From assembly GCA_965220665.1 (NCBI GenBank), contig CBDCQQ010000004.1:620001-684000 (forward strand): DNA of 64,000 nt, in the 5' to 3' direction. Source of the DNA: JAJDZL01 sp965220665. Its GTDB lineage: Bacteria > Pseudomonadota > Gammaproteobacteria > Arenicellales > JAJDZL01. Each line of letters starts with the position of its first letter. The first letter of the stretch is position 1. Positions 9,472 through 17,911 of the stretch are shown here, piece after piece. The notes under the pieces are model-generated. The model was not told the origin of the DNA, ran no database searches, and worked only from the letters and a program-made list of their open reading frames with translations. A program made the translations under genes and the position numbers.

Positions 9472-10587
9472 TTACATTCCGATATCGAGTTGATAGCGCG
9501 AATTCAAGACTGTACGTTCTTCTGGTGTGAAGAGAGCGGAAACTTCCGGTTTTTCCAGAAACAAAAATCTTCCGTTTTCCCAAAAAATTTCGTCATCGAA
9601 CTTGATCGTAGCATCCATGAGATGATAGGCAACATCACCTGGGCTGAGTCCAGTCGCGTGAATGTGTGTGTATCGGGGAGAACCGTACGCGACAGTACCC
9701 CAATACTCCAAATTATCGAAAGGATTGCCTTTAAAGAATGTTCCAGGATTTATTCCCGTATGCCAAGAGTGCATCACATAAGGATCACCACCACTAAGCC
9801 GCGCGGCACGTTCAAGTTGCTCAACGATTCTTTGAACCGTTTGGCGATCACCATCAATCGACGTGATGACGGAGCTTTCAACACGAGCATTTACAGGTGT
9901 TTCAATCATCAGCACACTGTCATCATAAGCCCGTGTGGAAGTTGATGTTATGAACTTTGAAATTTTCAAATTGCCACTAAAGTTGAAACAGTTGATCGGT
10001 TCGAAAATCATGACAGGAAAAAGTTCAACGTGAAACGCGGTGCTTGTCTCCCTGCTGTCATCGTCGATAATCTCACCGATCAGGCTTGTGCCGTCAGAAG
10101 TTTCGATCTGATAGTTCGAAGCGGAGTGAATTGATGCTTCCAGCATCTGCAGCATTTGTGTCATTTTTTGATGATCAACTGTCGCAAAGGCAGATCGAAG
10201 ATGGGCTTTTGTGAGTGTATAGCACATCACTTTCTTTCCATTACCGGGTGACGGTAGAAAGCGGGTCTGATCACCCAGTCTAGAGAAAAATACAACTGAA
10301 TCTGACGACGACATTTCTTCACAAACCTGATTTGAGATACTTGCTGCATCGACTACGGGTTCAGCGTACAAAACGCTGGCATTTATGCCCTGCTTTAGTG
10401 CCTCATCCTTGACTAGCAGGCATAAATCGCTCTCGTAATAGGTACCCCTCCCAACTTCACCGACAAGCAGCAGCTTTTCACCAGTCTTGACGCGAACGCA
10501 GCGTATAAGCAGATTGCAAATACCGGCAGCCAGGTCTTCTGAAGTTGAGTAATTGATTTCGTTTGGCATCTGTGTAGAGTAGTTCAC
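9472..10587 (-). CDS. M29 aminopeptidase / NicX-like family protein
   Basis: This 371-residue soluble protein has no signal peptide. Its C-terminal half (SWHTGINPGTFF followed by THIHATGL) resembles the metal-ligand region of the M29 aminopeptidase family, which also includes the 2,5-dihydroxypyridine dioxygenase NicX. Its reaction cannot be deduced: it could be a peptidase, a ring-cleaving dioxygenase or another metal-dependent enzyme. The start is GTG at 10587 with AAAGGAAG just upstream; it begins 4 bases after the MttB-like stop, so the two are co-transcribed. By context it may process the carbon skeleton left after demethylation. Confidence 0.6.
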   Translation of the reverse strand: MNYSTQMPNEINYSTSEDLAAGICNLLIRCVRVKTGEKLLLVGEVGRGTYYESDLCLLVKDEALKQGINASVLYAEPVVDAASISNQVCEEMSSSDSVVFFSRLGDQTRFLPSPGNGKKVMCYTLTKAHLRSAFATVDHQKMTQMLQMLEASIHSASNYQIETSDGTSLIGEIIDDDSRETSTAFHVELFPVMIFEPINCFNFSGNLKISKFITSTSTRAYDDSVLMIETPVNARVESSVITSIDGDRQTVQRIVEQLERAARLSGGDPYVMHSWHTGINPGTFFKGNPFDNLEYWGTVAYGSPRYTHIHATGLSPGDVAYHLMDATIKFDDEIFWENGRFLFLEKPEVSALFTPEERTVLNSRYQLDIGM

Positions 10588-10590
10588 AAG

Positions 10591-12129
10591 CTAACTTCCT
10601 TTAGCTCTGATTTCTTCTTTCCGTTTTGCCATATAGGCCTGCAATTCTTCTTCAACTGTGAGATCAATAGGTGGTTTTTCATACTCGCGTAGAAGCTGCT
10701 TCCAAATTCTATTTGCCCTATCCAGTGCAGTTCGGCTACCATCATCACACCAGGTTTCATAGTTGCGCCAGTCCGATAGTATCGGCTCATAAAAAGCACT
10801 CTGATATCGCTCGAGCGTATGCTTCGTACCAAAAAAGTGGCCTCCAGAACCAACTTCCTCTATTGCTTCAAGTCCGATAGCGTCTTCATTGACGATCACC
10901 GGCTCTAAAAATGCGGACTGAAGCTGAAGAAGTTCAGCATCCAGAATCAACTTCTCGAATGAACAGGTCAACCCGCCTTCCAACCACCCCCCTGCATGCA
11001 TAACATTGTTGACATGCGCTTGTATGCAGGCGTATATCGAAATATCGCTCTCGTAGGTTGCCTGCAAGTCTACACATGCCGAAGCAGTCGTGCTAGAGGA
11101 ACGATACGGTAGACTATAACGACGCGCTAGCTGACCCGAGATTATTACGGATTGAGCGTACTCTGGTGTACCGAACGCTGGCGAACCACTTCTCATATCA
11201 ACATTGGAAGTGAAGTGTCCGTAAAACGTCGATGCGCCTGGTGCGGCGGCTTGGGTCAGTGCAATGCAGCCCAAGGCTTCAGCATTTTGCAACGTAACCG
11301 CACCCGCGACTGTTGCTGGGGCCATAGCTCCAGCAAGCGTAAATGGTGTCACGTGGACAGGCTGTCCCGCCAACGCAAATTCTCGCATACTATCTGCTTG
11401 ACCTTCATCGAACAGCAGTGGAGAATTCGTATTAACACCGCCGACGATTGCCGGTCGCTGTCTAATTCCATCATCATCAGTCTGTCGCGCAATCTTGGCC
11501 ATTTCGATACAATCCCGAGCCTTTTTTCCAGTATTCATCCAATTTGGCTGCCAAGCCTTGTCAGTTAGGGTGATTTGTGCATACATCATGTCCAAATGGC
11601 GGGTATCAGGCGGAAGATCCAATGGTTCCAATCCGCCACCTCCTTCATGATGAAACACATTTAACGAACCCGACAGTTTCACAAAGTCTTCCATATCTGC
11701 CTTGGTGCCAGCCCGTCGTCCGCGATCAATATCGGTTACAAACGAAGGTCCACATACTGTTGCGAACACAATTGAGTTCTTACCCATTGTTACCGTTTTC
11801 GCTGGATTTCGCGCGTGAATGGTAAATTCTTCTGGTAGACCCAAAATCAACTCATTTATTAGGTCGGGATCGAAGCGAACATGCTGAGTATCCAAATCAA
11901 CTTCCGCACGTACGTCCTTTAACAACTTCAACGCGGTTTTGCTTTCAACCCGAATTCCAATGTCGCGCAATATTGCTAGGCTAGATTCATGTATTGACTC
12001 GACTTGATCAGCGGAAATAATTTCCATTGGCGGGTAGGGATTTCGTACCTCCTTAAATGGTCTTTGCACTAATGACTGGCTTTGACTTGCCTGTCTACGG
12101 ACACTTGATCTAGACTGACGACGAATCAC
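10591..12129 (-). CDS. Second MttB-family methyltransferase-like protein, non-pyrrolysine type
   Basis: This 512-residue paralogue of the 3675 gene has the same Arg/Ser/Gln-rich start (MIRRQSRSS) and MttB-superfamily barrel. It differs clearly in sequence and has a longer C-terminus ending in a charged helix. No in-frame stop occurs, so no pyrrolysine is used. The start codon is GTG at 12129. It lies between the dimethylglycine dehydrogenase-like gene (135 bases upstream) and the M29-like gene. Members of the family act on trimethylamine, glycine betaine, proline betaine or carnitine; which applies here cannot be told. No corrinoid protein lies nearby. Confidence 0.87.
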   Translation of the reverse strand: MIRRQSRSSVRRQASQSQSLVQRPFKEVRNPYPPMEIISADQVESIHESSLAILRDIGIRVESKTALKLLKDVRAEVDLDTQHVRFDPDLINELILGLPEEFTIHARNPAKTVTMGKNSIVFATVCGPSFVTDIDRGRRAGTKADMEDFVKLSGSLNVFHHEGGGGLEPLDLPPDTRHLDMMYAQITLTDKAWQPNWMNTGKKARDCIEMAKIARQTDDDGIRQRPAIVGGVNTNSPLLFDEGQADSMREFALAGQPVHVTPFTLAGAMAPATVAGAVTLQNAEALGCIALTQAAAPGASTFYGHFTSNVDMRSGSPAFGTPEYAQSVIISGQLARRYSLPYRSSSTTASACVDLQATYESDISIYACIQAHVNNVMHAGGWLEGGLTCSFEKLILDAELLQLQSAFLEPVIVNEDAIGLEAIEEVGSGGHFFGTKHTLERYQSAFYEPILSDWRNYETWCDDGSRTALDRANRIWKQLLREYEKPPIDLTVEEELQAYMAKRKEEIRAKGS

Positions 12130-12264
12130 TGAATCACTTTTCTGATGTACTGAATACGGTTAAGTTCGCGAGCGTGAACATCAAATTCAATTACCGCTGA
12201 ATACAAATACTAAACTCATAGTATCAATAACACATAAACGGGTAATTTTCAGACTTGATTAAGA

Positions 12265-14676
12265 TCAAGCTCGCATTCGAATACCTGACGGATCATAAAC
12301 TGGGTGCTCACAGAGTTCGGCATCCCGCAACTCTCCCAGAATTTCGACACTGAACTGACCGGTGGAAGTAAATGCTTCATGTTCAATATAGCCCAATGCG
12401 ATATGCTGCTCACAGTATGGACCAAAACCACCAGAAGTTACAGCTCCGACTAACTGTCCATCCAAAAATATCGCCTCATCTCCCCAAATGGCACAATTCC
12501 CCACATCGACTACCAGAGTAATCAATTTGTACCTAGGAAGCGGGTAGTTTTCAACAGCACTACGGCCAAAGAAGTCACCTTTGTTCAAATTGACGAAACG
12601 TTCAACTCCAGCTTCAATAGCGGTGTAATCTGCTGAAAGCTCAAGCCCCCAGGCTGGGAAACTCTTTTCAAGCCGTGTATGCATCAAACACCGTGTGCCC
12701 ACAAGTCCAATACCGAATTCCCGCCCTTCTTTCAAAAGCAACTCAAACAGCTTTACCTGATGCTTCGATGGCAAATACATTTCATAACCGGTTTCACCCG
12801 TGTATGAAACGCGAAGAGTGATGACTTGGGGAACCTCGCTAATCGAGACTATTGCTGCACTCATGAAGGGAAAATTCAGGGTGTCCATATCCCGTTCAGC
12901 AAGTTTAGCCATCAAGGGTTGAGCCTGAGGTCCACAAATATGCAAGCCCGAGTAGTCAGATGACAAATTAACGAGCTTCACACCATCGCGAGGGAGAAAC
13001 TTACGAAAGTGCCGTATAAATGAACGTTGCATAATATCCGCACTAAGCACGAAATAGCGATTTTCGTCAATTTTCGAAATTGAAAAGTCGCCAATCAAGC
13101 GACCAGCCTGCGAAAGCATTGGGGACAGGGTCATGCGACCTGACTTAGGCATACGATTCGCAAGAACGTAATTGAGCCAGTTTTCAGCGTTAGGCCCACT
13201 AACCTCAAACTTTGCCATCGCTGAAAATTCCATCAAACCTAGCTCATTGCGAACACGTTTGCCTTCGTCTATCACAGGCTTCCACCAATTGGGCTGACGG
13301 TAGCTTAGGGAGTCGATTGAACCCGATGACTCAGTTGCAAACCAGTTTGCGTGTTCTAAACCAAAAGATGCACCGAATACCGCTCCGGCCGCTTTCAATC
13401 TCTCGTATACCGGTGGCTTGTGGATCGGACGTCCAGCGTCAAATTCCTGATAAGGATAGATTTTTTCAGAACGATTTTCATAAAAATATCGTGTTGTCGC
13501 TCGTGTATAGGATTTCGAAGCCCACTCTCCAAATCGGGCTACATCCCAACAGAATATGTCAAACTCTGGCTCCCCCTGAATCAACCATTCGGCGATCGTT
13601 CTTCCTATACCGGCACCTTGATTGAATCCCGCCATTACCCCATTAGCGCAGAAATAGTTGACGAGATCGGGATGCGGACCAATCAACGGCCCCAGATCTG
13701 GAGAAAAAATCATCGGACCATTGATTATTCGCTTGATTCCCGCTTCAAAAAGGCAAGGCATGATTCCTACCGACTTCTCAAAATTCCATTCCATACGCGA
13801 CAGATCATCGGGTAGCAGTTCGTGGCCAAATTCCAGTGGGGTACCATCTTCAGCCCAGTGTGTACAAGAATTTTCGTACGCGCCAAGCAAAAGACCCTGT
13901 CCTTCTTGTCGGGCATAACATCCCGTCTCGTTGTCGTTGATCTGCGGTAATTGAAACTCCAATTTTTCAATTACGGGAATCGTTTCTGTTACCAGGTAGT
14001 GATGCTCGACCGGCATCAGTGGTAATTCGATGCCTGCAAGTCTGCCAACTTCCCTTCCCCAAAGACCGGCCGCGTTGACTACATAGTCTGCCTTGATTTC
14101 ACCTCTATTCGTTCCAATCAACCAGGGCCCACCAGGTGGTCGAGTGGTACGAATCACCGGTGTCTGACGATAGATCTCAACGCCCAAATTTCTTGCGGCT
14201 TGAGCAAATGCCTGAGTTGCCGACGCGGGGTCAACATGTCCCCCATCTTCTTCCCAAAGACCAGCAAGAAAATCTCGGGTATCAAGAATTGGGGCTTTGA
14301 TTTGTGCTTCCCGGGGCGTGAGAAAATGACTTTCAATTCCGAGACTTCGACAGGCACTCTGCATCATACGATTGCTGTGAATTTCCTCCGGTGTTCGACA
14401 AATGTTAATACCACCGGTAAAGTGAAAGCCGCACGACTGACCACTTTCCTTTTCAATTTCTCGATAGATATCGAACGTATATTTATGTACCAGAGCAGCT
14501 GCATTGGGACGAGTCACTGTAAACAAACCGCCAGCCGCGTGCCAGCTCGAACCGGAAGTGAGTTCCCTTCGTTCAAGTAGCACGATATCGGACCATCCAT
14601 ACTTTGCCAAGTGGTAAGCGACGGAGCAGCCAACAATACCACCACCTATCACAACAACTTGGGCTGAGTCTTTCAT
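12265..14676 (-). CDS. Dimethylglycine/sarcosine dehydrogenase-like FAD oxidoreductase with GcvT domain
   Basis: This 803-residue protein has an N-terminal FAD-binding DAO domain (VVIGGGIVGCSVAYHL, residues 8-23) and a C-terminal GcvT-like folate-binding domain (about residues 430-800). The segment SGSSWHAAGG places His46 where dimethylglycine and sarcosine dehydrogenases attach FAD covalently. Such enzymes oxidise an N-methyl group and pass the C1 unit to a folate. This fits the two MttB-family genes: betaine to dimethylglycine, then dimethylglycine to sarcosine. The start is ATG with AAGG upstream. Substrate choice among dimethylglycine, sarcosine and related N-methyl amino acids is open. 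Confidence 0.85.
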   Translation of the reverse strand: MKDSAQVVVIGGGIVGCSVAYHLAKYGWSDIVLLERRELTSGSSWHAAGGLFTVTRPNAAALVHKYTFDIYREIEKESGQSCGFHFTGGINICRTPEEIHSNRMMQSACRSLGIESHFLTPREAQIKAPILDTRDFLAGLWEEDGGHVDPASATQAFAQAARNLGVEIYRQTPVIRTTRPPGGPWLIGTNRGEIKADYVVNAAGLWGREVGRLAGIELPLMPVEHHYLVTETIPVIEKLEFQLPQINDNETGCYARQEGQGLLLGAYENSCTHWAEDGTPLEFGHELLPDDLSRMEWNFEKSVGIMPCLFEAGIKRIINGPMIFSPDLGPLIGPHPDLVNYFCANGVMAGFNQGAGIGRTIAEWLIQGEPEFDIFCWDVARFGEWASKSYTRATTRYFYENRSEKIYPYQEFDAGRPIHKPPVYERLKAAGAVFGASFGLEHANWFATESSGSIDSLSYRQPNWWKPVIDEGKRVRNELGLMEFSAMAKFEVSGPNAENWLNYVLANRMPKSGRMTLSPMLSQAGRLIGDFSISKIDENRYFVLSADIMQRSFIRHFRKFLPRDGVKLVNLSSDYSGLHICGPQAQPLMAKLAERDMDTLNFPFMSAAIVSISEVPQVITLRVSYTGETGYEMYLPSKHQVKLFELLLKEGREFGIGLVGTRCLMHTRLEKSFPAWGLELSADYTAIEAGVERFVNLNKGDFFGRSAVENYPLPRYKLITLVVDVGNCAIWGDEAIFLDGQLVGAVTSGGFGPYCEQHIALGYIEHEAFTSTGQFSVEILGELRDAELCEHPVYDPSGIRMRA

Positions 14677-15046
14677 CGAATGCCTTAAATCAGTAATCGG
14701 TTTGAAGATTAATTCAGTCTGGCATTTAAACCAAATTGACTGTTGTGCAAATAAAGCACTGAATCAAATCAAGATTTTATCCAATAGAGTTACTAATACT
14801 ATGAATTGGAATGATGGGCAAAAGTGGTTGCATTGAATTCAATTGACCTGTTGGAGTAAACAGGCCAGTCACGACCAAAGCAGTCATTTATTTGAAGTGA
14901 TGCTACTTGTAACCTGCATGCACCTGCAAGGCCTTACAGTTGCTGGTATTTTGCTCGGGAGTTTGCGTGAATCCGGTAGCGAACGGTGCGATAAGTTTGT
15001 TCGGTGTCCAATAGCATCCGTGTAGTGAAATATATAAGCCCCAAAT
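14677..15046. other. Gene-free gap between the dehydrogenase and znuB
   Basis: This gap holds the left copy of a long direct repeat (see 14805) and the promoter region expected for the leftward dehydrogenase gene. No convincing coding region was seen. Confidence 0.5.
14805..14900 (+). repeat. Left copy of an imperfect direct repeat flanking the znu locus
   Basis: This stretch matches 20226-20330 in the same orientation with scattered substitutions and one 10-nt indel. It contains the perfect palindrome ATTGAATTCAAT at 14832-14843 and a small hairpin CCTGTT/AACAGG. The two copies bracket znuB, the insertion sequence, znuC, znuA and a permease fragment. It does not look coding. Confidence 0.8.
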
Positions 15047-15868
15047 CTAAACTACTTGACGGGTTCGCCTCTGCCGTTTCCTTACTATCCTGGTGGTGAC
15101 GACACCTGCGATGAATATCCCTGCGGCGTTCATGACGATACTTGGGCCTGGCGGTGTATCGATTTTGATCGACATCATAAGTCCAAAAATCACCGCAATG
15201 ACGCCAAACAAAGCAGCAAGAACTGCCATTTGCTCTGGAGTTTTAGCAAATTGACGGGCTGCTGCTGCTGGAATAATGAGCAGTGAAACAGTCAGAATAA
15301 TGCCAACAATTTTCAAAGCAAAGGCAACTATTGCAGCCAGTAGCACCATCATGATGAAGCGAGCATTGGCGGGTCGTTTGTTTTCAGCAGTGGCGATTTG
15401 CTCGTTGACGGTGAGGCAAATCAGGTTGCTCCACTTAAGAACCAACACAAACAAAATCACTGCCCCACCGCAATATATCATCAGAATTTCGTTCCAATTA
15501 ACCGCTAGGATGTTCCCGAACAGATAGTGAAGCACATCCACCCGGACCCAGTACATAAGTGAAACCAGAACCAGTCCTATGGCAAGTGACGAATGAGACA
15601 GAACGCCAAGCGTGGAATCTCCTGAAAGCATTGACTGTTCCCCGATCCGTCCAACTACTAATGCAATCAAAAAACAAACAGTGAAAACACCAATGAGAAT
15701 GTTAATCTCAAAAACGAGTGAAAGAGCAACACCGAGTAACGCAGAATGTGCCATTGTATCGCCAAAGTATGCGAGCCGTTGCCACACCACGAAACAACCT
15801 AGCGGGCCGGCAATTATGGCTAATCCTACACCCGCAATGATTGCGCGACTGAAGAAATCATCAAACAT
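15047..15868 (-). CDS. znuB: Zinc ABC transporter permease ZnuB
   Basis: This 273-residue ABC-3 family integral membrane protein has about eight hydrophobic segments. It has the family start MFDDFFSRAIIAGVGLAIIAGPLGCFVVWQRLAYFGD and the late segment GIILTVSLLIIPAAAARQ, both described here by position (residues 1-37 and 192-210). It should import Zn2+ together with ZnuC and ZnuA. The ATG at 15868 is clear. Normally znuB is joined to znuC; here an insertion sequence of about 2 kb separates them, so znuB has lost the direct link to the Zur-controlled promoter. The frame itself is intact. Confidence 0.93.
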   Translation of the reverse strand: MFDDFFSRAIIAGVGLAIIAGPLGCFVVWQRLAYFGDTMAHSALLGVALSLVFEINILIGVFTVCFLIALVVGRIGEQSMLSGDSTLGVLSHSSLAIGLVLVSLMYWVRVDVLHYLFGNILAVNWNEILMIYCGGAVILFVLVLKWSNLICLTVNEQIATAENKRPANARFIMMVLLAAIVAFALKIVGIILTVSLLIIPAAAARQFAKTPEQMAVLAALFGVIAVIFGLMMSIKIDTPPGPSIVMNAAGIFIAGVVTTRIVRKRQRRTRQVV

Positions 15869-15936
15869 TTCAACTATCTCAACTATCGTTTGTCTCTGAC
15901 ATTTAAATTAGAGACGGCAACTTCATTGCGTGCTAC

Positions 15937-15961
15937 TAAGGGTTGGCGCAAAAATAACTTG
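15937..15961 (+). repeat. Left terminal inverted repeat of the ISAzo13-type element
   Basis: The sequence reads inward from TAAGGGTTGGCG to AATAACTTG and pairs with 17887-17911, with four mismatches in 25. Confidence 0.8.
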
Positions 15962-15995
15962 ATGGATTTAGTCGGCGACGGGTGAAATCGGGTCG

Positions 15996-16955
15996 TTAAT
16001 AAGATGTGGGCTTGATGGTGTAATTCCACTGCGGAATATGTTTGTCATTGACACAATTGAGTGCTTTCATCTGCTGATCGGTGATTTTAATGCCTTTGTC
16101 GTAAACGGTTTCCACCAAATGCGCGGTGACGCTCAGGCCCGTTTGGGTTGTCGTCGTCCTCAGGTATTGAAGGATGACATCAACGTGCTCCAGCACCACG
16201 CCCGCCCAATGTTTGGACACCTCAGAGAAAAGGCGGTGTTCAATGGGATTCCATTTTGATGCGCCGGAAGGATAGTGAGCCACCGTGACCTGAATGTTGA
16301 ACGGATCGGCAACGAGGTGCTGCAGATTGAATTTCCAGGCGCGGGGCCGACAGCCGTTGCTGCCCCCGGCATCTGCGAGAATCACGATCTCAGTGGCATC
16401 GGGATATCGCTCGAGACCTTCAGACTGCCACCATTGGGCAATGCAATCGACCGCAAACTGCGGCGTGTCGTGCGAACAGCCCACATAGAAACTTCCAGCA
16501 TTGGCCTGCAGATCGTAAATGCCATAAGGCACGACAATTCCGTCGGCGAGTGAACGGAAATCATGATCGTTGACAGGCTCTGGCGTCCGTCCCCACTTGG
16601 CGCCAGGATTTTTAAACCGCCCGACCAGTTCTTTCTTCCTGCTGTCAACACTAATCAGCGGGATACCCTGATGCTGGCATTCACTGCGGATGCCGGCAAT
16701 CTTCTGAAACTGTTCATCCCGCTGCAGAGGTGAACATGAAGCGATGCGCTTATGGTTCACGCGGAGCGCATAACCGATCGACTTCAGCAGCCGTGAAACC
16801 GTGCGCGCACCAATGACAATCCCATAATGAGCCAGTTGCCGTGCAACGGTTTCTGTGGTTCGCCGGGTCCATAACTGCCCGCTGACCGGACAGCCAGCCG
16901 TGTCGTCTTCCATCAGTTGAGTGAGCAGCCCGATCAGGCCAGCGTTTTTTTTCAA
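15996..16955 (-). CDS. ISAzo13-family transposase, C-terminal (catalytic) frame
   Basis: This frame holds the catalytic half of an ISAzo13-family transposase (DDE fold). Visible landmarks are VDSRKKELVGRFKNPG, then LADAGGSNGCR and WNPIEHRLFSE, which carry the presumed three acidic residues. The only possible start in this frame is TTG at 16955 inside the preceding frame, and the upstream frame 16750-17691 continues it in sense. Both frames meet at a run of eight A (transcript sense) at 16945-16952. Removing one A would give a single protein of about 565 residues. The product is therefore either made by slippage or the gene is broken. Confidence 0.85.
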   Translation of the reverse strand: MKKNAGLIGLLTQLMEDDTAGCPVSGQLWTRRTTETVARQLAHYGIVIGARTVSRLLKSIGYALRVNHKRIASCSPLQRDEQFQKIAGIRSECQHQGIPLISVDSRKKELVGRFKNPGAKWGRTPEPVNDHDFRSLADGIVVPYGIYDLQANAGSFYVGCSHDTPQFAVDCIAQWWQSEGLERYPDATEIVILADAGGSNGCRPRAWKFNLQHLVADPFNIQVTVAHYPSGASKWNPIEHRLFSEVSKHWAGVVLEHVDVILQYLRTTTTQTGLSVTAHLVETVYDKGIKITDQQMKALNCVNDKHIPQWNYTIKPTSY

Positions 16956-17691
16956 CGGCCCTGCGTCCGCCGCCAGGCTGCCGGATGCGATTCGGATCCA
17001 ACCCGCCTGTCAACAGCTGTCGGCGACCGGTTGCAACCGTCGCTGCGGAGATTCCCAAAGCGCTGGCCACCCTTCGGTCCCCGCCATGACCGTAACGCAG
17101 CGACTCCAGTCCGGCAAACAGCCGCCGCTGACGCTCATCCAGCAGACCGAACAGCGCCGCTGCCGCGGTGTCCACACGGTTGTCCCGATAGACATCCGAC
17201 GGCAACTCAGGCAATCCGTCCGCACTGAGGATCTGCCGGGCATGCAGCTGCTTTTTGCGCTGCACCGGATCCACACTGCAATACACAATATGACCGTCCG
17301 CCTCGGCCCGGACCACGCGTCCGTCCCGGGTGAGTTTATACAGCGTGCCGTATGCCTCAACGCCGACCAGCCCGCTCAGCTCGCGGGCCCGATACCCGGC
17401 ACTTGAGTTGTGGGTCAGATACGCGGCTGTTGACATCAGCGAGCCGCGGCTCGAGAAACGGATGCCGTCATGATTCCAAAGGCCGTATTCGTCGTAGCCG
17501 GCCAGTTCATCCAGCGTGTAGTAGCGTCCGCAGTGCGAATAACTGGAACGGCAGCCGGCCTGTACGAGTTTGCGGCACACCGTGCGGTGGCTGGGCGAGC
17601 CGAGTGCGGCTGCAATTTCCGGCAAAGAGGCCACGATGTGATGATGCAGCAGCTCGATGACGGGCTGTGTGGTGAAAGTATGGGTTCTCAT
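16750..17691 (-). CDS. ISAzo13-family transposase, N-terminal (DNA-binding) frame
   Basis: This frame encodes the N-terminal part of the same transposase. It has a helix-turn-helix region near residues 20-40, then a segment with the RRVASALGISAATVATGRRQL motif just before the frameshift point. The start ATG at 17691 (MRTHTF) is preferred over an upstream in-frame codon at 17805, because the longer version would read through a 12-bp inverted repeat. After the A8 run at 16945-16952 this frame continues as Arg/Trp-rich nonsense to a stop at 16750, so residues past the run are unlikely to be functional. Confidence 0.75.
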   Translation of the reverse strand: MRTHTFTTQPVIELLHHHIVASLPEIAAALGSPSHRTVCRKLVQAGCRSSYSHCGRYYTLDELAGYDEYGLWNHDGIRFSSRGSLMSTAAYLTHNSSAGYRARELSGLVGVEAYGTLYKLTRDGRVVRAEADGHIVYCSVDPVQRKKQLHARQILSADGLPELPSDVYRDNRVDTAAAALFGLLDERQRRLFAGLESLRYGHGGDRRVASALGISAATVATGRRQLLTGGLDPNRIRQPGGGRRAVEKKRWPDRAAHSTDGRRHGWLSGQRAVMDPANHRNRCTATGSLWDCHWCAHGFTAAEVDRLCAPREP

Positions 17692-17702
17692 GGCGGTTCC
17701 TA

Positions 17703-17742
17703 TATGACATAATGGTACATTCGTATATCTCATTATGTCATA
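17703..17742. promoter_or_regulatory. Perfect 12-bp inverted repeat upstream of the transposase
   Basis: TATGACATAATG (17703-17714) and CATTATGTCATA (17731-17742) are exact inverted copies with a 16-nt spacer. They begin 12 bases before the transposase ATG. The position suggests an operator or a structure that hides the start from read-through transcripts. Confidence 0.65.
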
Positions 17743-17886
17743 ATAAAGCCATCCGCATCGGTCGGTAATGCGAATATTGTATAAAATCGACGATCGGATA
17801 CACACCAGTTCGAGTAAAACGGTGGCGTGTATATGGCAGATCGGGGTGATCTGCCCAAAATACGGCTAAATGAGAGCCAATATTTG

Positions 17887-17911
17887 CAAGTTATTTATTC
17901 GCCAGCCCTAA
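17887..17911 (+). repeat. Right terminal inverted repeat of the ISAzo13-type element
   Basis: This repeat pairs with 15937-15961. Read on the minus strand it forms the last codons (VRAGE) and stop of znuC. Confidence 0.8.

Larger units (their letters stand above)
15937..17911 (-). mobile_element. ISAzo13-type insertion sequence between znuC and znuB
   Basis: The element is about 1,975 bp and bounded by imperfect 25-bp terminal inverted repeats: TAAGGGTTGGCG... at 15937-15961 and its partner at 17887-17911, with 21 of 25 positions matching. It carries a transposase split into two overlapping frames. The interior, mainly 16.9-17.7 kb, is visibly richer in G and C than the host genes, which points to fairly recent arrival. 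The right inverted repeat supplies the stop codon and final residues of znuC. No target duplication longer than 2-3 bases is evident. Confidence 0.85.

Noticed and set aside
14843..15025. 60-codon frame overlapping the left direct repeat
   Set aside because: The matching repeat at 20226 does not keep the frame, so it is not a conserved gene.
17835..17855. GGCAGATC/GATCTGCC hairpin inside the IS end considered as a terminator
   Set aside because: No T run on either strand; probably an element-end structure, too weak to call.
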